DNA of 64,000 bases from Astrothelium macrocarpum (Eukaryota; Ascomycota; Dothideomycetes; Trypetheliales; Trypetheliaceae), in the NCBI GenBank assembly GCA_021030915.1, contig JAGEMR010000016.1, positions 124,001-188,000 of the forward strand, read 5' to 3'. The notes below the pieces were generated by a model. It saw nothing but the letters and a program-made list of their open reading frames with translations, did not search any database and had not been told where the DNA came from. The translations under genes and the position numbers were made by a program. Of this stretch, positions 22,560 through 35,237 are shown piece by piece. How positions within the stretch are numbered: the first letter of the stretch is position 1; every line of letters starts with the position of its first letter.

Positions 22560-25302
22560 ATGGCAGCATCTTTGGGCAATAGCCCGGGCAATGGTCGACG
22601 AAACATGTCGTCACCGCGCCCCAAGGGACGTGGTATGTCTAAATTAATACCTGAAATCACTGCATTGAAATCTTATTTGCCCTGTGCTGGTTACTACTTC
22701 CGTGTGAGCTGATTATCCCCTGTAGAGAATGCCAAGAATATTCTGTGTCGTAACATAACGATTTATGGGCACTGTCGATATGAAAAAGACGGTATAGATC
22801 TTCACAAATAACGCTGTGAGCATGCGTTCATTGAATCATCTTTCCAGGGTGCGCGTACAATCACGATGTCACGAGCTTCAAGTCCCAGCAATCACAGGGT
22901 GAGAGGTAACAAAGTCCATCTCTCCTTAAATTCAGTAGAACGTGACCTCTAAAGAACGCTCTAATCGCCATGATAGTGTCAAGAAGAGATTCAACGTCGA
23001 TTCGCCTGCATTCAAGCCACTTGTTCCCATGACGAACGGCAATTCGAGTACTACGAAAGGTGCAACCATATCACCGCAAGCAGCAGGCGCAGCAATTTTC
23101 ACACCCAAAAGCACTAGTACAGGTAAGCTTTGAGCATTTTAGGCAACAATCACTCTCGGTTTTGTTTATCACTCTGCCACCTCTCTATTTTGTGATCTTT
23201 TCCAACCCATGGTATTCGTGTTAATTATGGCTGCAGGCACAGCAACACCTCCTGCTCATCCGAGAGAGACTTCTGTGGACTGGATGAATAACGACATACA
23301 AGAATTTGTACCTTATGAACAGCACCATTTGGTCAGTGCCTTTTTCCTTTTGAGAACTTGCTCTTGTATCATGAGTTCGATCGGTCATCACATGCTCGAA
23401 TACATGAGTACTGCCCTCTCGTCTCAAATTAGCCGACTCCCTTTGAGCTGGAAGCAATGTAACTCATAATTCGATAAATTAGGTTCAAGGCGATCCCTCA
23501 TCTACCACTAGCGTCATGAATGCGTATGACCCGTTCTCAATAACGTCTGCAACCGCAAACAACTTCAACCCCAATAACAATCAGCACCAAACGCAGCTCC
23601 ATCCCTACGCTCAAGACGCAAACTCACTAGGAGGTGCCGCTTACTTCCAATCGACCAACAATTTTTCACAGCCTGTAAGCTACCCTAGTGGGGTATTTCT
23701 ATTATCGTGCACGACTAACGTTTAACAACAGGTTCAATACCATCTCTATGCCCCATTAGGTCCTCATCGAGAGAATCTTCTAGCGTACCAACGTACAGCA
23801 CATGATTTCTTTCTACCCGATGCATTGCGAGAAGATTTACAACGCAAGTCTGAAGCCACTCTGCAAACACTACCAAGTACGCTACTTGATATTAGGATAT
23901 ATCCCGAATATTTCCTCACTGTACATAGATTCTACTCTACCCAATCAGGTCGATCATTTTCATTCTTTAGTCCCGTTGGACACGAACAATCAGAAAAACG
24001 CTACTCTGTTTGGGTACACTACATGGGTCTACAAGGCAGTGTCCAGCAAGGACGGCTTTACTTATACTCTGCGGAGACTAGAAGGTAAGAACTCTACCGT
24101 GACATACCGTTTCTATTAACAGTTTGACACATTCAGGCTTTCGCTTGACTAATGAGCAAGCCATACGGGCTGTTCAGGCCTGGAAACGTATAAATAACGG
24201 TAATGTGGTTTCAGTCCATGACGCTTTCACCACGCGAGCTTTTGGTGATAGTTCTCTCATCTTCGTGACCGACTATCATCCTCTGTCCAAGACCCTTGCC
24301 GAACAACACTTCAATCAGTCCCCAGCTTTCCTGGGTAGCCACAATAATCGACTACCCAAGCAACATATTCCAGAGCAGATATTATGGGGCTATATAAGCC
24401 AGATTGCGTCAGCCTTGAAGGCAATTCACAGCGAAAGACTCGCAGCGCGACTCATTCATCCAAGCAAAATACTCGTCACTTCAAAGAATCGCATCCGTCT
24501 CAACGCATGCTCCATTCTCGACGTCACACAACACGACACCCAACGACCCATCACCGACTACCAACAAGAGGATCTCGCGCAGCTAGGCCGTCTCATCCTC
24601 CAAATTATCTCCAGCACGCCGAACCCCACATTCAATATTGCCAAAGCCCACGAACAGCTCTCCCGCTCCTACAGCGACCGCCTCAAAGAATGCATCGTCT
24701 GGCTCCTCGCCAGCTACCCACCCACCCCCACCACCCCGACCGCCGCCGGCCCCTCCCCCGGCGCCGAGCACACCAACCACACCATCGACAACTTCCTCGC
24801 GGGCATCGCCCCGCAGCTCACCACGCTCTTCGACACCGCGCTCCACGCCGAGGACGAGCTCACCAGCTCGCTGACGCGCGAGCTCGAGAACGGCCGGCTG
24901 TTCCGGCTGCTCGCGAAGCTCAACTGCATCCTCGAGCGGCCCGAGCAGTCGCCGGCGCTGCCGAGCTCGCTGCCGCCGCCGCAGCCGCAGCAGCAGCAGC
25001 AGCAACAGCACAACGTGAGCGCGTCGACGCAGTGGAGCGAGACGGGCGAGCGCTACATCCTGAAGCTGTTTCGGGACTACGTGTTTCACCACGTCGACGC
25101 CGCGGGCGCGCCCGTGCTGGACCTGGGTCACGTGCTGGCTGCGCTGAATCGGCTGGATGCGGGGAGCGAGGAGAAGGTGGCGTTGGTGAGTCGCGATGAG
25201 CAGACGTTGTTTGTGGTGAGCTTTAGAGAGGTGAAGAGGGCGGTGGAGGGCGCGTGGACGGATTTGATGAAGGCGGGGAGGCAGGCGGGGGGGAGGGGAT
25301 AG
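22560..25302 (+). CDS. pan3: PAN3, regulatory subunit of the PAN2-PAN3 poly(A) nuclease
   Basis: PAN3 recruits the PAN2 deadenylase to poly(A)-binding protein and mRNA in the cytoplasm. Nine exons: 22560-22632, 22726-22791, 22848-22898, 22955-23122, 23237-23331, 23483-23674, 23732-23876, 23929-24084, 24137-25302; the sum is 703 residues and all phases fit. The N-terminal CCCH zinc finger is split between exons 2 and 3 (CRNITIYGHCRYEKDG, then CAYNH). A disordered region with a PAM2-like stretch (FNPNNN/LHPYA) follows. Next is the degenerate kinase domain (FGYTTWVYKAVSSKDGFTYT to LKAIHSERLAARLIHPSKIL) without an intact catalytic HRD, then a coiled coil and the C-terminal knob (FRDYVFHHVD). The exon 3/4 junction is the least certain. 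The last ~550 bp are strongly GC-rich with a short poly-Gln run. Confidence 0.93.
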
Positions 25303-28300
25303 TAGGTGATTTGATACATGTTTCTTAAATTTGGTGGAGGAACTGAGGAATTGATGATGTGGAAAGAAAGAAGAGTACTATAAAATACTTCGTGTAGAGT
25401 CGACGTAGCACACTGAAATAGTCGAAAATGTTTTGTCCTTAGTTTTTAAATGCTAAATTATTGTTTTGGTATTGCATGATCGACTTTTTGTCGCCAGGCG
25501 AAAACGAGACTGTTGCGTCATCGAGTATGGCCTAATTATGCGGTTGTACCCTGGGCTGCAATAACAAACGTCGGAAGCCGCAAGAACTGTAATTGTAAAT
25601 ACAAATATTAGGAGGATCCCGAGTGTAACCTTAAACAATCAAAGATTTTTAATCCAATTTTCGAGAAATGGGGCTGACAGTCAATCGCTTAGTGATTGTT
25701 GGGGTTTCCAATATGCACGTCGCGAAATGATACTCTTACGGTCCACGTTGTTTCTTTTTGACGCTGATGACTCAATTATTGTCCCTTTTTCAAAAGAGCC
25801 GAGATGAACAAGTTGGATACATCAAATCAAGCAAACAGAGAAGTAGTCGAATCGGGTATTTTAGGAAATACCTGGTCTCTGCATTGTGAGGCTACAAACG
25901 TCGTTTGGATCCAGACGAGGGCAAAGTTGGGTTTGCCGATGTGGTCCCCCCTTTCTCGGAGCGGACTTTGATGGTGGCTTAATCATTGGAGGCAAACAAT
26001 CCAATTTGAGGCGGAGATGTGAAACAAGATAAATTTATCATTTTCCATTTCGTGATGCTAAGAAAAACAAAACCAAAACCGTACGGGTTTTACCGGCGAT
26101 CCGAATGGACGACGAGGAAGCTTGCGCAACAGATCATGCGACAGCTATGCAGATTGCCAGTCCTGGATGCCAAATGTTCTACAATCTGTAATCTTATTCT
26201 TATCCTCATCATCGTGAAGCTTTCGTGGCTGACGCTTGCGCGTGTGAAACTGCACACTAGCATCCCACGCACACCTCCATGGCTCATCTAACAGGCCACG
26301 ATAATTTTACCAATGCAAGCTTATTCACCCGGTGGAACAGGATCACGAAGGTTTTTCTGATAAGGGTAGTCGTGCGCATCGACTCTAATGGCACGGCCGC
26401 AGACTTGTGGGCTGCCCGAACAAAACTGGTCGGCTTTCGGTCTGTTTGAACACGAGTATTTTAGCCCAATGGATTGGAGAAAAACAAAACCATTACACGC
26501 ATGACACCACACGATAGTATCGGCCCGAATGAGGCACGGATGGAGTGAGGCTGCAGAGATGGAAATTCCAGGGGAACAAGCAAAGGAAATGAGCACCCAA
26601 GTAGACTTTGGGTCAATGCGGCTTCTGGAACCAGATGAGACATCGGCATGACGCAAGTTGATGGAAAGCCTACTGCGAAACACGGCTATGCATGGCCGGG
26701 AGATCACCGTTTGAGAAGGCTGAGGTAAGTGTAATTACAGCCGATCGGATACCGAGGCCACTATTTTCGACCATTACTTTAACCTCATGTGATAGGCTCC
26801 TCGTACGATCGATGGTTCGTACGATATAACCAGCCATCGGCATACTCCGGACCACAACGGCTTTTTGTGGGATGCTCATTTCCTGATGCCGGCCGTTTCA
26901 AGTGACGATGCCATGGTGTAATTGAGACCAAGTTTTCTGACTTGGCATACCGAGGACTTGGACATTGCCATTCTTAGGTAGTGCAGCATGACCGCGTAAT
27001 GTTCATGGTCATTTTACGCAAGTGACACAGACCCATAGAGGCCATTTCGGTGGAAAAAAAAAAGGCAGAGGGAAGATGTTGGTGTTGAGATGGAAAGCGC
27101 AAAACGCGATCCTGTGCAAGAATACTGGCGCGCGACGAGCGACATTATCAGTCGTCGTCGACCTTTTGGCTTTCGCTGGGGGGCTTCGAAGATCGCCGTG
27201 GATCTTCACGCAGCCTCACCGAGGCTCGCCTTAACGCCGATCCTCGCGCGACCAAAAGGTGATCAGACGCGGTACACGGGAACCATGTAACGGTGGCTTG
27301 ACCGACTACCTACTCATTTCTACTCTGATGGGAAAAGTGGCTAATGCTTCAAGGCCCCCGAAATGCCATTTTCGTTCATGCAGCTCGAAAACCGCCCCCT
27401 CCTTAAGGCCCAATCCTCTGAAATGAGCTTTTGCTTTACTTATCGTGACTACAGCTGTGCAGGAGTCATAGCTGCGCTCGGGCAGCATCGGTTTGGCGAG
27501 GGCTGGGTTGAGATGAGCGGATCAAACGAACAACCTATCCGGTGCTCTCGGTGAAAAAGTGGCCGCCTCGGCTCACCAACGAACAACAACGTCGTCCTTA
27601 ATTAGAGTACCAAGATACAACCACGCCGTGACCCCGACGCGCTCGTGGATGACAGGTCATGTCATGAATGGTGTCGGGACGGCGGGCCTTGAGCATGCCG
27701 CCGCGGCGGATCAGCGTGAGGCCCTCAAGGAGGGATGACGGCAGCGGTAGAGGTTGTTTCGCAGGGTGTGGCGCGTTTATGAGCGCCACTAACAGCACGC
27801 TTGACGTGAGGCAGGAATCGACTACATGTTCCAGAAGACTCGCCGCACGGCACTCCCCTCGTAGGTCGTGGCCGGAGCGTCTGCACATGAGCAGTCCTCA
27901 GACACGGTGAGGCGTCGCGACGAACGATATACTATTGGGCACATTAGCATGATGTCGGCCAGGATAGTGAAACGCCGCGTGGACAAGCACCCTTGGTCGT
28001 CTTGCGGGAGCTAAATGCAGGGTGAGTTGAGTGCAGAAGGAATAGACCCGTGCCGGCATGCAGACTCCCACCACCTCTCCATCGCGGATCTGTGGCCGCG
28101 CCGTCTGAGCGCAGTCCAGCCGCTCTGACGTTTCAATTGCAACCTAATTCTCTCAAGCTGAAGCCCAATGTTGATGGCCGTCCGCACCGCGGCCCTGGCC
28201 GGATGGCTCTGGTATTGGCCGTCTTGGCCATCCTGAGCCAGCAACGAGCCTAACCACACACTGCCCATTCGAAGCTCGAGCATGCTGGCGAGCCGTTGTT

Positions 28301-29985
28301 AGGTCGAGGAGACGCTCCCCACGGCAGCTGGACCGTCAGCAGCGTCCATCAGCAGCACTGCAACCCTCGTCCACCCCATCTCTCGGTCACAACCCCATCA
28401 TCTGAGCTAAGGGAAGATGGGAATCGCCCCATTTCGGGCGCATATTCTCTTCTCATAATCACCCCTAGCCCATTCCTGCCTGATCAGCGCCGACCTTCCC
28501 CCGGTTGTTACCAGATTTTGTGACAAGTCATCTGGCGTGCCTTTTTTCGAGGCTGCCGGATGGCCTGTGGAGGTGGCGTTGGGCATCTCAGTTTCATGAT
28601 TCATCCCCATCGCCTTCTCTCCCTTCCAGTACTTTCATCATTTCGCACCCAATCATTCGGCGCCCAGCCGTGCAATCACCCTATGCCTCGAACGTCCACG
28701 CGACAATTCTACCCGGCTCCCGCAATAGTCTCAGCCCTAGACCGAACCGATCCCTCAGAGAATGGTCAGGGCAGCTGAGGCAAGCCTGGCTAACTAATTC
28801 TAAGCCTTGATCGGACTGGCATATTCCGCGCGCACATCATCCGAGCTTCGATTGATGCTGTCATCCAATCACTCGAATTCGTGGACGACTCGCACTGTTC
28901 GCATGATTAGACTGGTATGTTCAAAACTTTTCGTCCTAGCCTAACCCATTTCTATTCGAAACTTTTCGGCACACACTCGCCCTGGAAGCTTTTTGCCATT
29001 CCTGGGACTCGTGCTGTGTGATGACCAATCACTGTGGAGGCCTTCGGGTTGATAGCAACGACGTCAACAACAAACGCGTCGCATTCACGCTGACGGGCCT
29101 GAGCAAGGACCAGCAACACCACATCTTCCGCGATCTATAATCAGCACATCTTTCGTGAGGCTGCGGCAAAACGGTCGCGATCCCGTTTAGTATTGGGCTC
29201 TTTCTTCTTGACAATTAACCCCTCGCTCTTTTCCCTGCGCCTCGTGTCTCTGATCTTCCACCCTTCCTTGCAAGGTTACCCTCTTTGAACTTTGATACCC
29301 TAGCGAACATCATTGTGTATCACCCCAACTGTGTCAGGGATCCTCCTAGCCCTTCTTCAAATATCCCCTCGACGAGAAGCTATCGCCGACTACCCTACTC
29401 GTCATAGCCTTCGACGCCTCAGTTTCGACCTTTCCCCATGTTCGGATCTGAGCACATCACGTTCCAATTCGAACCAGTCTCAGATTCTTCCACGAAGCTT
29501 CTACTGTGTGTTTCTATCTTCAGCTGGTCATCCCAGATATTACCCTTGCCACTTGCTTATTGCAAGGACTTGGGCTCGGCTGCTTGGACTACAGCATAGC
29601 TGCTGTTGACATTGACCACCTTTTGTTATGCGCTGACTCTAACGACCATCATCACTGCCTCCGAACACTCGTCACATAAGAATGTGAGGTCTGTGACCGA
29701 GCCACATTTTTTCGAACCTCTTACACAACCTTGCTAATAAAGCTAGTGATATCCAGATCCAGTGGAATCGTCATCAGATTACCTTGCGATCTATCTGTGT
29801 TCAATACTTTGCAACTTTACTACGAATTTCAAATCTAACTTTCAAGCACACGAGCATTCAAACCAAACCTGTCAACAGTCGACAAACTGGCCTTTCTCTA
29901 TGCAACTCCGCCTGGATCGCCTGCGGCGCATCGAACGGTCAACGATACGCCCGTGGCTCTCCCAATCAAAGGCCGGAATACTGGA
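25303..29985. other. 4.7-kb gene-poor region upstream of the Gln-rich gene
   Basis: No frame here has a recognisable domain or a convincing splice partner. From about 28,600 the plus strand becomes rich in C/T tracts (for example near 28600-28680, 29220-29280 and 29440-29500). This is typical of promoters and long 5' leaders in filamentous fungi, so part is probably leader of the gene at 29986. A minus-strand segment near 25453-25638 encodes a hydrophobic stretch but lacks an ATG. Confidence 0.45.
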
Positions 29986-31305
29986 ATGGACAATGACCGT
30001 CACCGAGGGCAGCTAGAGTCGAATCATTTCGGTAGCCAAGCTGGTCTTTCTTCAAATGCTGCACAGTATACCGGCGTGAGTGCATCAGAACGGTACAGAC
30101 CACCGAGCTTGGTATCGCAGTCATCAGGATCAGCTGGAGCAGGAGGGAGGGGAAGTGGTAGTGCTTCTGGTTATGGTTATGGATATGGGGACAGCAACTC
30201 ATTCGTCGGATCGTCTATGCCGCAGGGTGCTTTGCAGTACCAGTCAAGTTACAGCGAAAGCTCCCAGCGGACTCCGCAGCATCAATATCAATACGGAGGT
30301 AATATGATGTTTAGCTCACAGCAGCAACAGCAACAGCAGAGCCAACAACAAGCACCGCCACAGTCATCATTTGAAGCTGTGCAACAGTACCAGCCACAAG
30401 AGAATGTTGCTCTCGGAGTCTTGTCATCCCAGCTTGAGGTGCCACGACAGTACTTTGTACCCGGGGAAGGGGCACTCACTAGCGCACCTGCTGCAACCGC
30501 AATGACCCAACAGCAACACATACCTTCGCAGTATTCTTCGATGTCGCATACATATCCACAATCTGCCGGACGAACGCCTCTTGCCGCGGCCTACGGATCC
30601 GGAATGAGTGACCCTACGCACACTAGCTCACAAGGAGCATACGCCCAGCAACAGGACTATTCTGTGCAAGGCGCAGACAGCTGGCATGATAGCGCATATG
30701 AGAATTATCAAACCGCATTACGAGAAACGTTCCAGTTCACGCGCGACGGCAGGCTTGCCCAAGCAGCAGAAACACTACTGCGCATTTCCAGCTGGCTCCT
30801 ACAAAGTGCAGAAAGCCTAGGTATGTAGCTACGTCTTGCAGTCCTTTGAATTTAGCGTGACTAAGAATTGACGATAGGCCTAGTACGTGACGATGCGGCG
30901 ATGCATGGCGAACGGCTCAAGCTTTGGGACGAGTTTAACAAATGCTGGCTCACGGTACTCCAAAAACAAAAGGAAATGACAGTACATTTGCTGAACACTG
31001 GGCAAACTCCTCAGCCACCGGAGAGCATGATAGAACACAGTTTCATGGAGCGGATGGGTCGAGATCTTGTGCGCCTTTGTGACAACATGGAGAAGCATGG
31101 TCTGGTAGACTACCAAATGGGCGTTTGGGAAGAACAGATTACAGCTTGTAAGGCATCCCATCATAAAATCTCGGGGGTGCTATCAGTGCAGACTAACACG
31201 CTGGCAGTGCTTATAAGTTGTCTAGACATGTTGGAATCTGCAAATAATTCTCAAGGCAGAGATACTACAGCTGGAGCATCCCAAGGAACATCACTCAGAC
31301 GATAA
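29986..31305 (+). CDS. Gln-rich conserved fungal protein, unknown function
   Basis: Exons 29986-30820 and 30878-31305 give 420 residues. The N-terminal 230 residues are low complexity: Gly/Ser/Tyr-rich (GYGYGYG), then a run of seven Gln and further Gln/Pro/Ser/Tyr. From about residue 240 (SWHDSAYENYQTALRETFQF) to ~400 it is ordered and probably helical, with AAETLLRISSWLLQSAESLG joined over the intron to LVRDDAAMHGERLKLWDEFN. I believe the C-terminal region is conserved among filamentous fungi, but I cannot name the family. A disordered Gln-rich head on a helical domain is common in transcriptional co-regulators; that role is only a guess. Very long non-coding flanks on both sides are unusual for this window. 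The start is the ATG at 29986; the frame is open for a few codons upstream without another ATG. Confidence 0.75.
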
Positions 31306-31739
31306 TCACAACCACCTTCCCACGAATTTCCTTTCCCAATCTCTAATCTTCGCACTCTAGTCCCCGGGTCGCTCACGCGAAAGCGAGGGTGTCCCGAAAC
31401 ATGGGGTTATTTGGAGGTACATCAGTACTTCACTCCCTCATGTACTACCCCACTCCTACCATCGAGATACTATGCAGTCGGTGCATGCTTCTTTGGCAAA
31501 CAAAGGAAAGAAGCGCGACAAAGTGGCAAATTAGCTCCCCACCGGACGTCAGTCTCGAAATAGTTACGATTTGATTTGTTGTTTTTTTATTTGGTTCTTT
31601 TCCTTCCCCCTTGCAGGATGACTGCTTTTTTTAACGTCTTACGGGCTATAGAATTAGGCGGGCTTCGCAGGTGGTTTCGCGACCTAGTCTGTGTACAATG
31701 AGGAACATGACTTTTTTGCTACTATCACTCGGTTACGGG

Positions 31740-31759
31740 ACACACACACACATACACAC
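31740..31759. repeat. CA/TG microsatellite
   Basis: About ten CA units with one interruption (CATACA) in T-rich non-coding DNA. Confidence 0.8.
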
Positions 31760-34370
31760 GGCGCATTCTGGTGCAATATTTTGGTGGACCCACATTTCTA
31801 ACGCCTCACTCTTCTCTTCCGCTATTTTTCATCTCCTTACTGCATTGGGAGCTTGGGCTTGAATCCTTTTACCTAATCGCGGATTACACTTTGGGCATCT
31901 TTTTGCGATTGCTTTTTTGCTGTCTGCTTGTCTGCTGTCTGTCTTTGCACCCAACACCAGTTTCTTTACTTGTTAGTGTGGCACATTGGACTTTTTTCGG
32001 ATACCCAAAAGCAGGGGGGAGAAGGATTGGGACTCGGCAGGTGCGGGCGGCCTTTTGGATCAAGTCTTTGCTACTTTTGCTACTTTTGCTATCGGTTAAT
32101 GGGATTCTACAGTTTTGCTCTTACCTGACCACTTTTCTTTTTCCTTCTCTTTGCTTCCTTTTTTTTCCATTGCTTATCTATGACGGTTGCAACTACGAGC
32201 ATTTGTCATGTGAAAAGAGGGAAGGAAATGTGTACAAGTCGGCAGGGGCATGCGGAGTACAGGGGCCCTGGAATTGGGCCGCAAGAGGTATTGCTGAAAA
32301 TCTGGTACTGAACAGCGGTCAGCGACAGCTGTCATTTCATCAGTACCGTGGGTCGTGCTCAACTATTTTGTGGGCCACAGATACTGTGTACATACATGAA
32401 AATATTTTGGTACGATGTCGCTGGCTACTAGGTGCCGCGTTAGTAGCCTGGTTCTTGTTGCTTCGTTGCCCTTCCTGGCCTGCAAGGGAGGACCAGACGC
32501 TAGGTCCATCAAATGACTTGCATCTAGGAGAATTCCGGACGGGCTGTAACCCAACACTATATCGCGTCTTATAGACAGGGTTTCGTGACCTCCCGCCTTT
32601 GATCTCCACCCCTCGAAATGGTGATTGTCCGTTCGCCTTACCACTTGCACAGCCTCCGCTAACTATCCAGGTCGCCAATCACGGCTCCTGGAGACCCCGG
32701 TATTCCACGACAGCCAACTCCACAGGTAGGTAACCCAGGTTTTCAGGTCGTGCAGCCTTGCATGGTCGCTCCAGGAACACCAGATCGCCGACATGTGATT
32801 GGTCCGATCAGGAAATACGGCACAAAGGTCACCGTCTGAGCAGGACATCAGGTAGCGCGCATAATACGTTGACCAAGAGTTACCTCCAAGTTTTCGAAAT
32901 TTTCTCAACTTCATGCTGTCCCGTCCCAGCCCTGTAGATACGATGGCGTGTGTGGCGTACCTGAGAGGGCGGATGGAGGGAGGGGGAGGGGCAACACAAC
33001 GCCACCCATCATCTCTTTCTCCGGCTACGGTCTCGCCAGAGTGTTCTGCAGCGCTTGCCGCCGCCTACCTTCCCGACACCACGGTGTTGGGTAGATCCTA
33101 GCGGACGATCATATCCTTGGCGGTGCGAATCGCTGGGATTTGGGAACTGGCGGGCTTGGGTCCAGCCCCGACTGTGACGTTTTCTTCCTGTTTCTCCTCT
33201 TTGACGTGGCGTTCAAAACGACCGCAGCCGAAATGCAGCATTCAAACAAATTTCCCGCAGGCAAAGCAGCTGAAAGGCTACTATTGTTCGCGGCATTGCT
33301 AGTTGCAGAAGAGTGATCGTTGTCGAAGGCTTTTCACCACTCCGTCGAATTGTGTATCCCGCCTCCGGCCCCGGGACGACGCGTTCGATAGGGGGAATAA
33401 TGCGATAATATCAGACGGACTGTGCGCCACACAAGTCAGAAGACTGGGGATACAGTGTTGGCTTGATTGTCCTCCCACTTGCCCGTAAGACCACGCGCAC
33501 CAAACGCGAGTAAGCCAAAAACGCGAGATCTGGAATCTCTGGGGGCCGAGAAAGTTGACGTACTGGGCCAATTCTTACCGCATCCAGCCTAGCTATCGGC
33601 AGTGAAATCATCCCAGCTGTCGGACCGGGAGATCGACTATGATGAGCTAAGGATCCATTGGATTAGGACTGTACAGATCTAAGCATGGGGTTATGGCGCC
33701 AATCAATAAACTCTTCGCCAGACCCTGCGACATCAAGCTGGCTTTGAAGGGCGTCTGAAGAGGATTCTTCCGATAGTTACGGGTATCTGCTAACTAAACC
33801 TTCCACCCGAGCGAAATGCATGTTTATTCGGGAACAATTGCTCTTTGTAGTGTAACCTCTATCAAAAACCAACAGGAGCAATGAGCCACTGCCGCGCTTG
33901 TTACCCATTGTAGAATTCAGTGGTTCTCGCGCCCTTTCGCTTGGCACGTTTATGATGTACCACACTACGCTATGCGTCAAAATAAAGCCGACATGATGCT
34001 ATTCGGCGAGCTTTTAGATATTCCGGGTCGACGGGATCGGGAAACTGTGCCGAGGGTATTTGTGCGTCTACTTTCAGGGAGGTAATAATCGCTCGTGCAT
34101 GAACCACTCTCCGGAAGCTTCGGATTCCAATCGGATCTCAATTGTGTCGATCAGGACGCTTGCTGATCGCAGAAGGTGAGGCGACCACATCGAATTAGGA
34201 AAGGCATTCTGACCATTTTAAGCATCCTCAAATCCTCTTAATCTTTTTGATAATTACTCCAGTTTAGTTCTAAGCGAGCTTGCCGTAAGAACCGCCAACA
34301 ATCGGATGCAGCTTTGTCATATCCTGACATGTCAAGCGATAACTAATTCGCCCTCGACCCACCCCTTTAC

Positions 34371-34866
34371 ATGCCATGTGACATTCATCGTATGATGTCT
34401 GTCAGATTTATCGGCCTCTCCGAATCTTATTTCGAAGAATGGTGGAGCCAGCAAGGCACATTTGTCTCATATGACAACCAAAACCTACTGCCAGTCAGCC
34501 GGAATTTTTCGCAATGCATGTACAGTGAGCAGCTGAAACACGCCCCATCGTTAGCATTCCCTAGCGGACGCCAAGCGGAAAAGCGAATGCTATTACCAAC
34601 TAGCTCGCTCTGATGACAGCCTTCGGCTACTCTTAGACTTGCTCGATACGAACCGCTGTAACTAATGCATTGAATGCTGCAGGGGCAAGATAGCTTTAAA
34701 ACTGGGGGCCGGTGTTGTTTTTCTTCACCGTATGCAGGATCCGTCATCCTTTGACGCCGACGCTAAAATTTGGCAAGATATTGAAATGAAAAAAGTTTAC
34801 CTCAAAACAACCCGCGGGCGCGGAGTTCGCGCGGATGTCCTCGCGGAATGGCAAGATCAGCTTTGA
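34371..34866 (+). CDS. Possible two-exon gene, 110 residues, unknown function
   Basis: Not recognised. Segment 34371-34519 (ATG start, reading RFIGLSESYFEEWWSQQG) joins in phase to 34683-34866 over a 163-nt intron with a GTACAG donor, a TAACTAAT branch-like site and a CTGCAG acceptor. Exon 2 reads GKIALKLGAGVVFLHRMQDP and KVYLKTTRGRGVRADVLAEW before a stop; this looks coding. The donor is chosen mainly because the phase fits. Open frames continue after the stop, so the locus may be a decayed or wrongly joined gene. It lies in otherwise gene-poor DNA. Confidence 0.28.
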
Positions 34867-35237
34867 TATACACCTGCGGAGCAAGGATAGCGTAATTGTC
34901 CACGATCCAATATCAGGAGGAGATTGCGATCTGTCAGGAAAGACTCGAAAAACAAGACAAGCGGGTGGCAGGAATTAGATGCGATGTGTTGTTTCTTGAC
35001 CGGTGTCAGAAACTACGCAGTCTCACTGCGTCAGAAATCGTATGCAAGCTATCGGCGAAGCGCTGTCTAGGATTATTTGGAGGGGTATCAGATGAGAAAT
35101 GCGTACTCAAAGTTCCGTCCTGCCGTTGCTGGAGAATGATCTTGAGACATGTTTAGAAGAGTCTTGATTTCTCTGGCCAGAACACATTCAACTCGAGTAC
35201 ATTCACAGAAAATAAAGAAAAAACTTTGTCCTTACCC

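Larger units (their letters stand above)
31306..35237. other. 3.9-kb gene-poor region downstream of the Gln-rich gene
   Basis: The part from 31,560 to 32,200 is T-rich with long pyrimidine runs and a CA microsatellite, compatible with a long 3' UTR. It creates a long hydrophobic-looking frame that starts without ATG and is not believed. From 32,600 to 34,300 nothing is recognised. One possible two-exon gene at 34371 is listed separately. Confidence 0.4.

Noticed and set aside
24384..25199. 271-residue plus-strand frame, with a 182-residue minus-strand frame in the same place
   Set aside because: Both are alternative readings of the GC-rich last exon of pan3, with biased Arg/Ala/Pro/His composition and no domains.
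25453..25638. Small minus-strand frame with a signal-peptide-like hydrophobic stretch and Cys residues
   Set aside because: The frame starts at TTG and no upstream exon with an ATG could be joined convincingly.
26321..26707. 128-residue minus-strand frame in gene-poor DNA
   Set aside because: No domain, no splice partner, and a composition like random sequence.
31771..32574. 267-residue plus-strand frame rich in Leu/Phe/Cys that resembles a membrane protein
   Set aside because: It starts at GTG, not ATG. The hydrophobic character comes from T-rich low-complexity DNA likely to be 3' UTR; no domain is visible.
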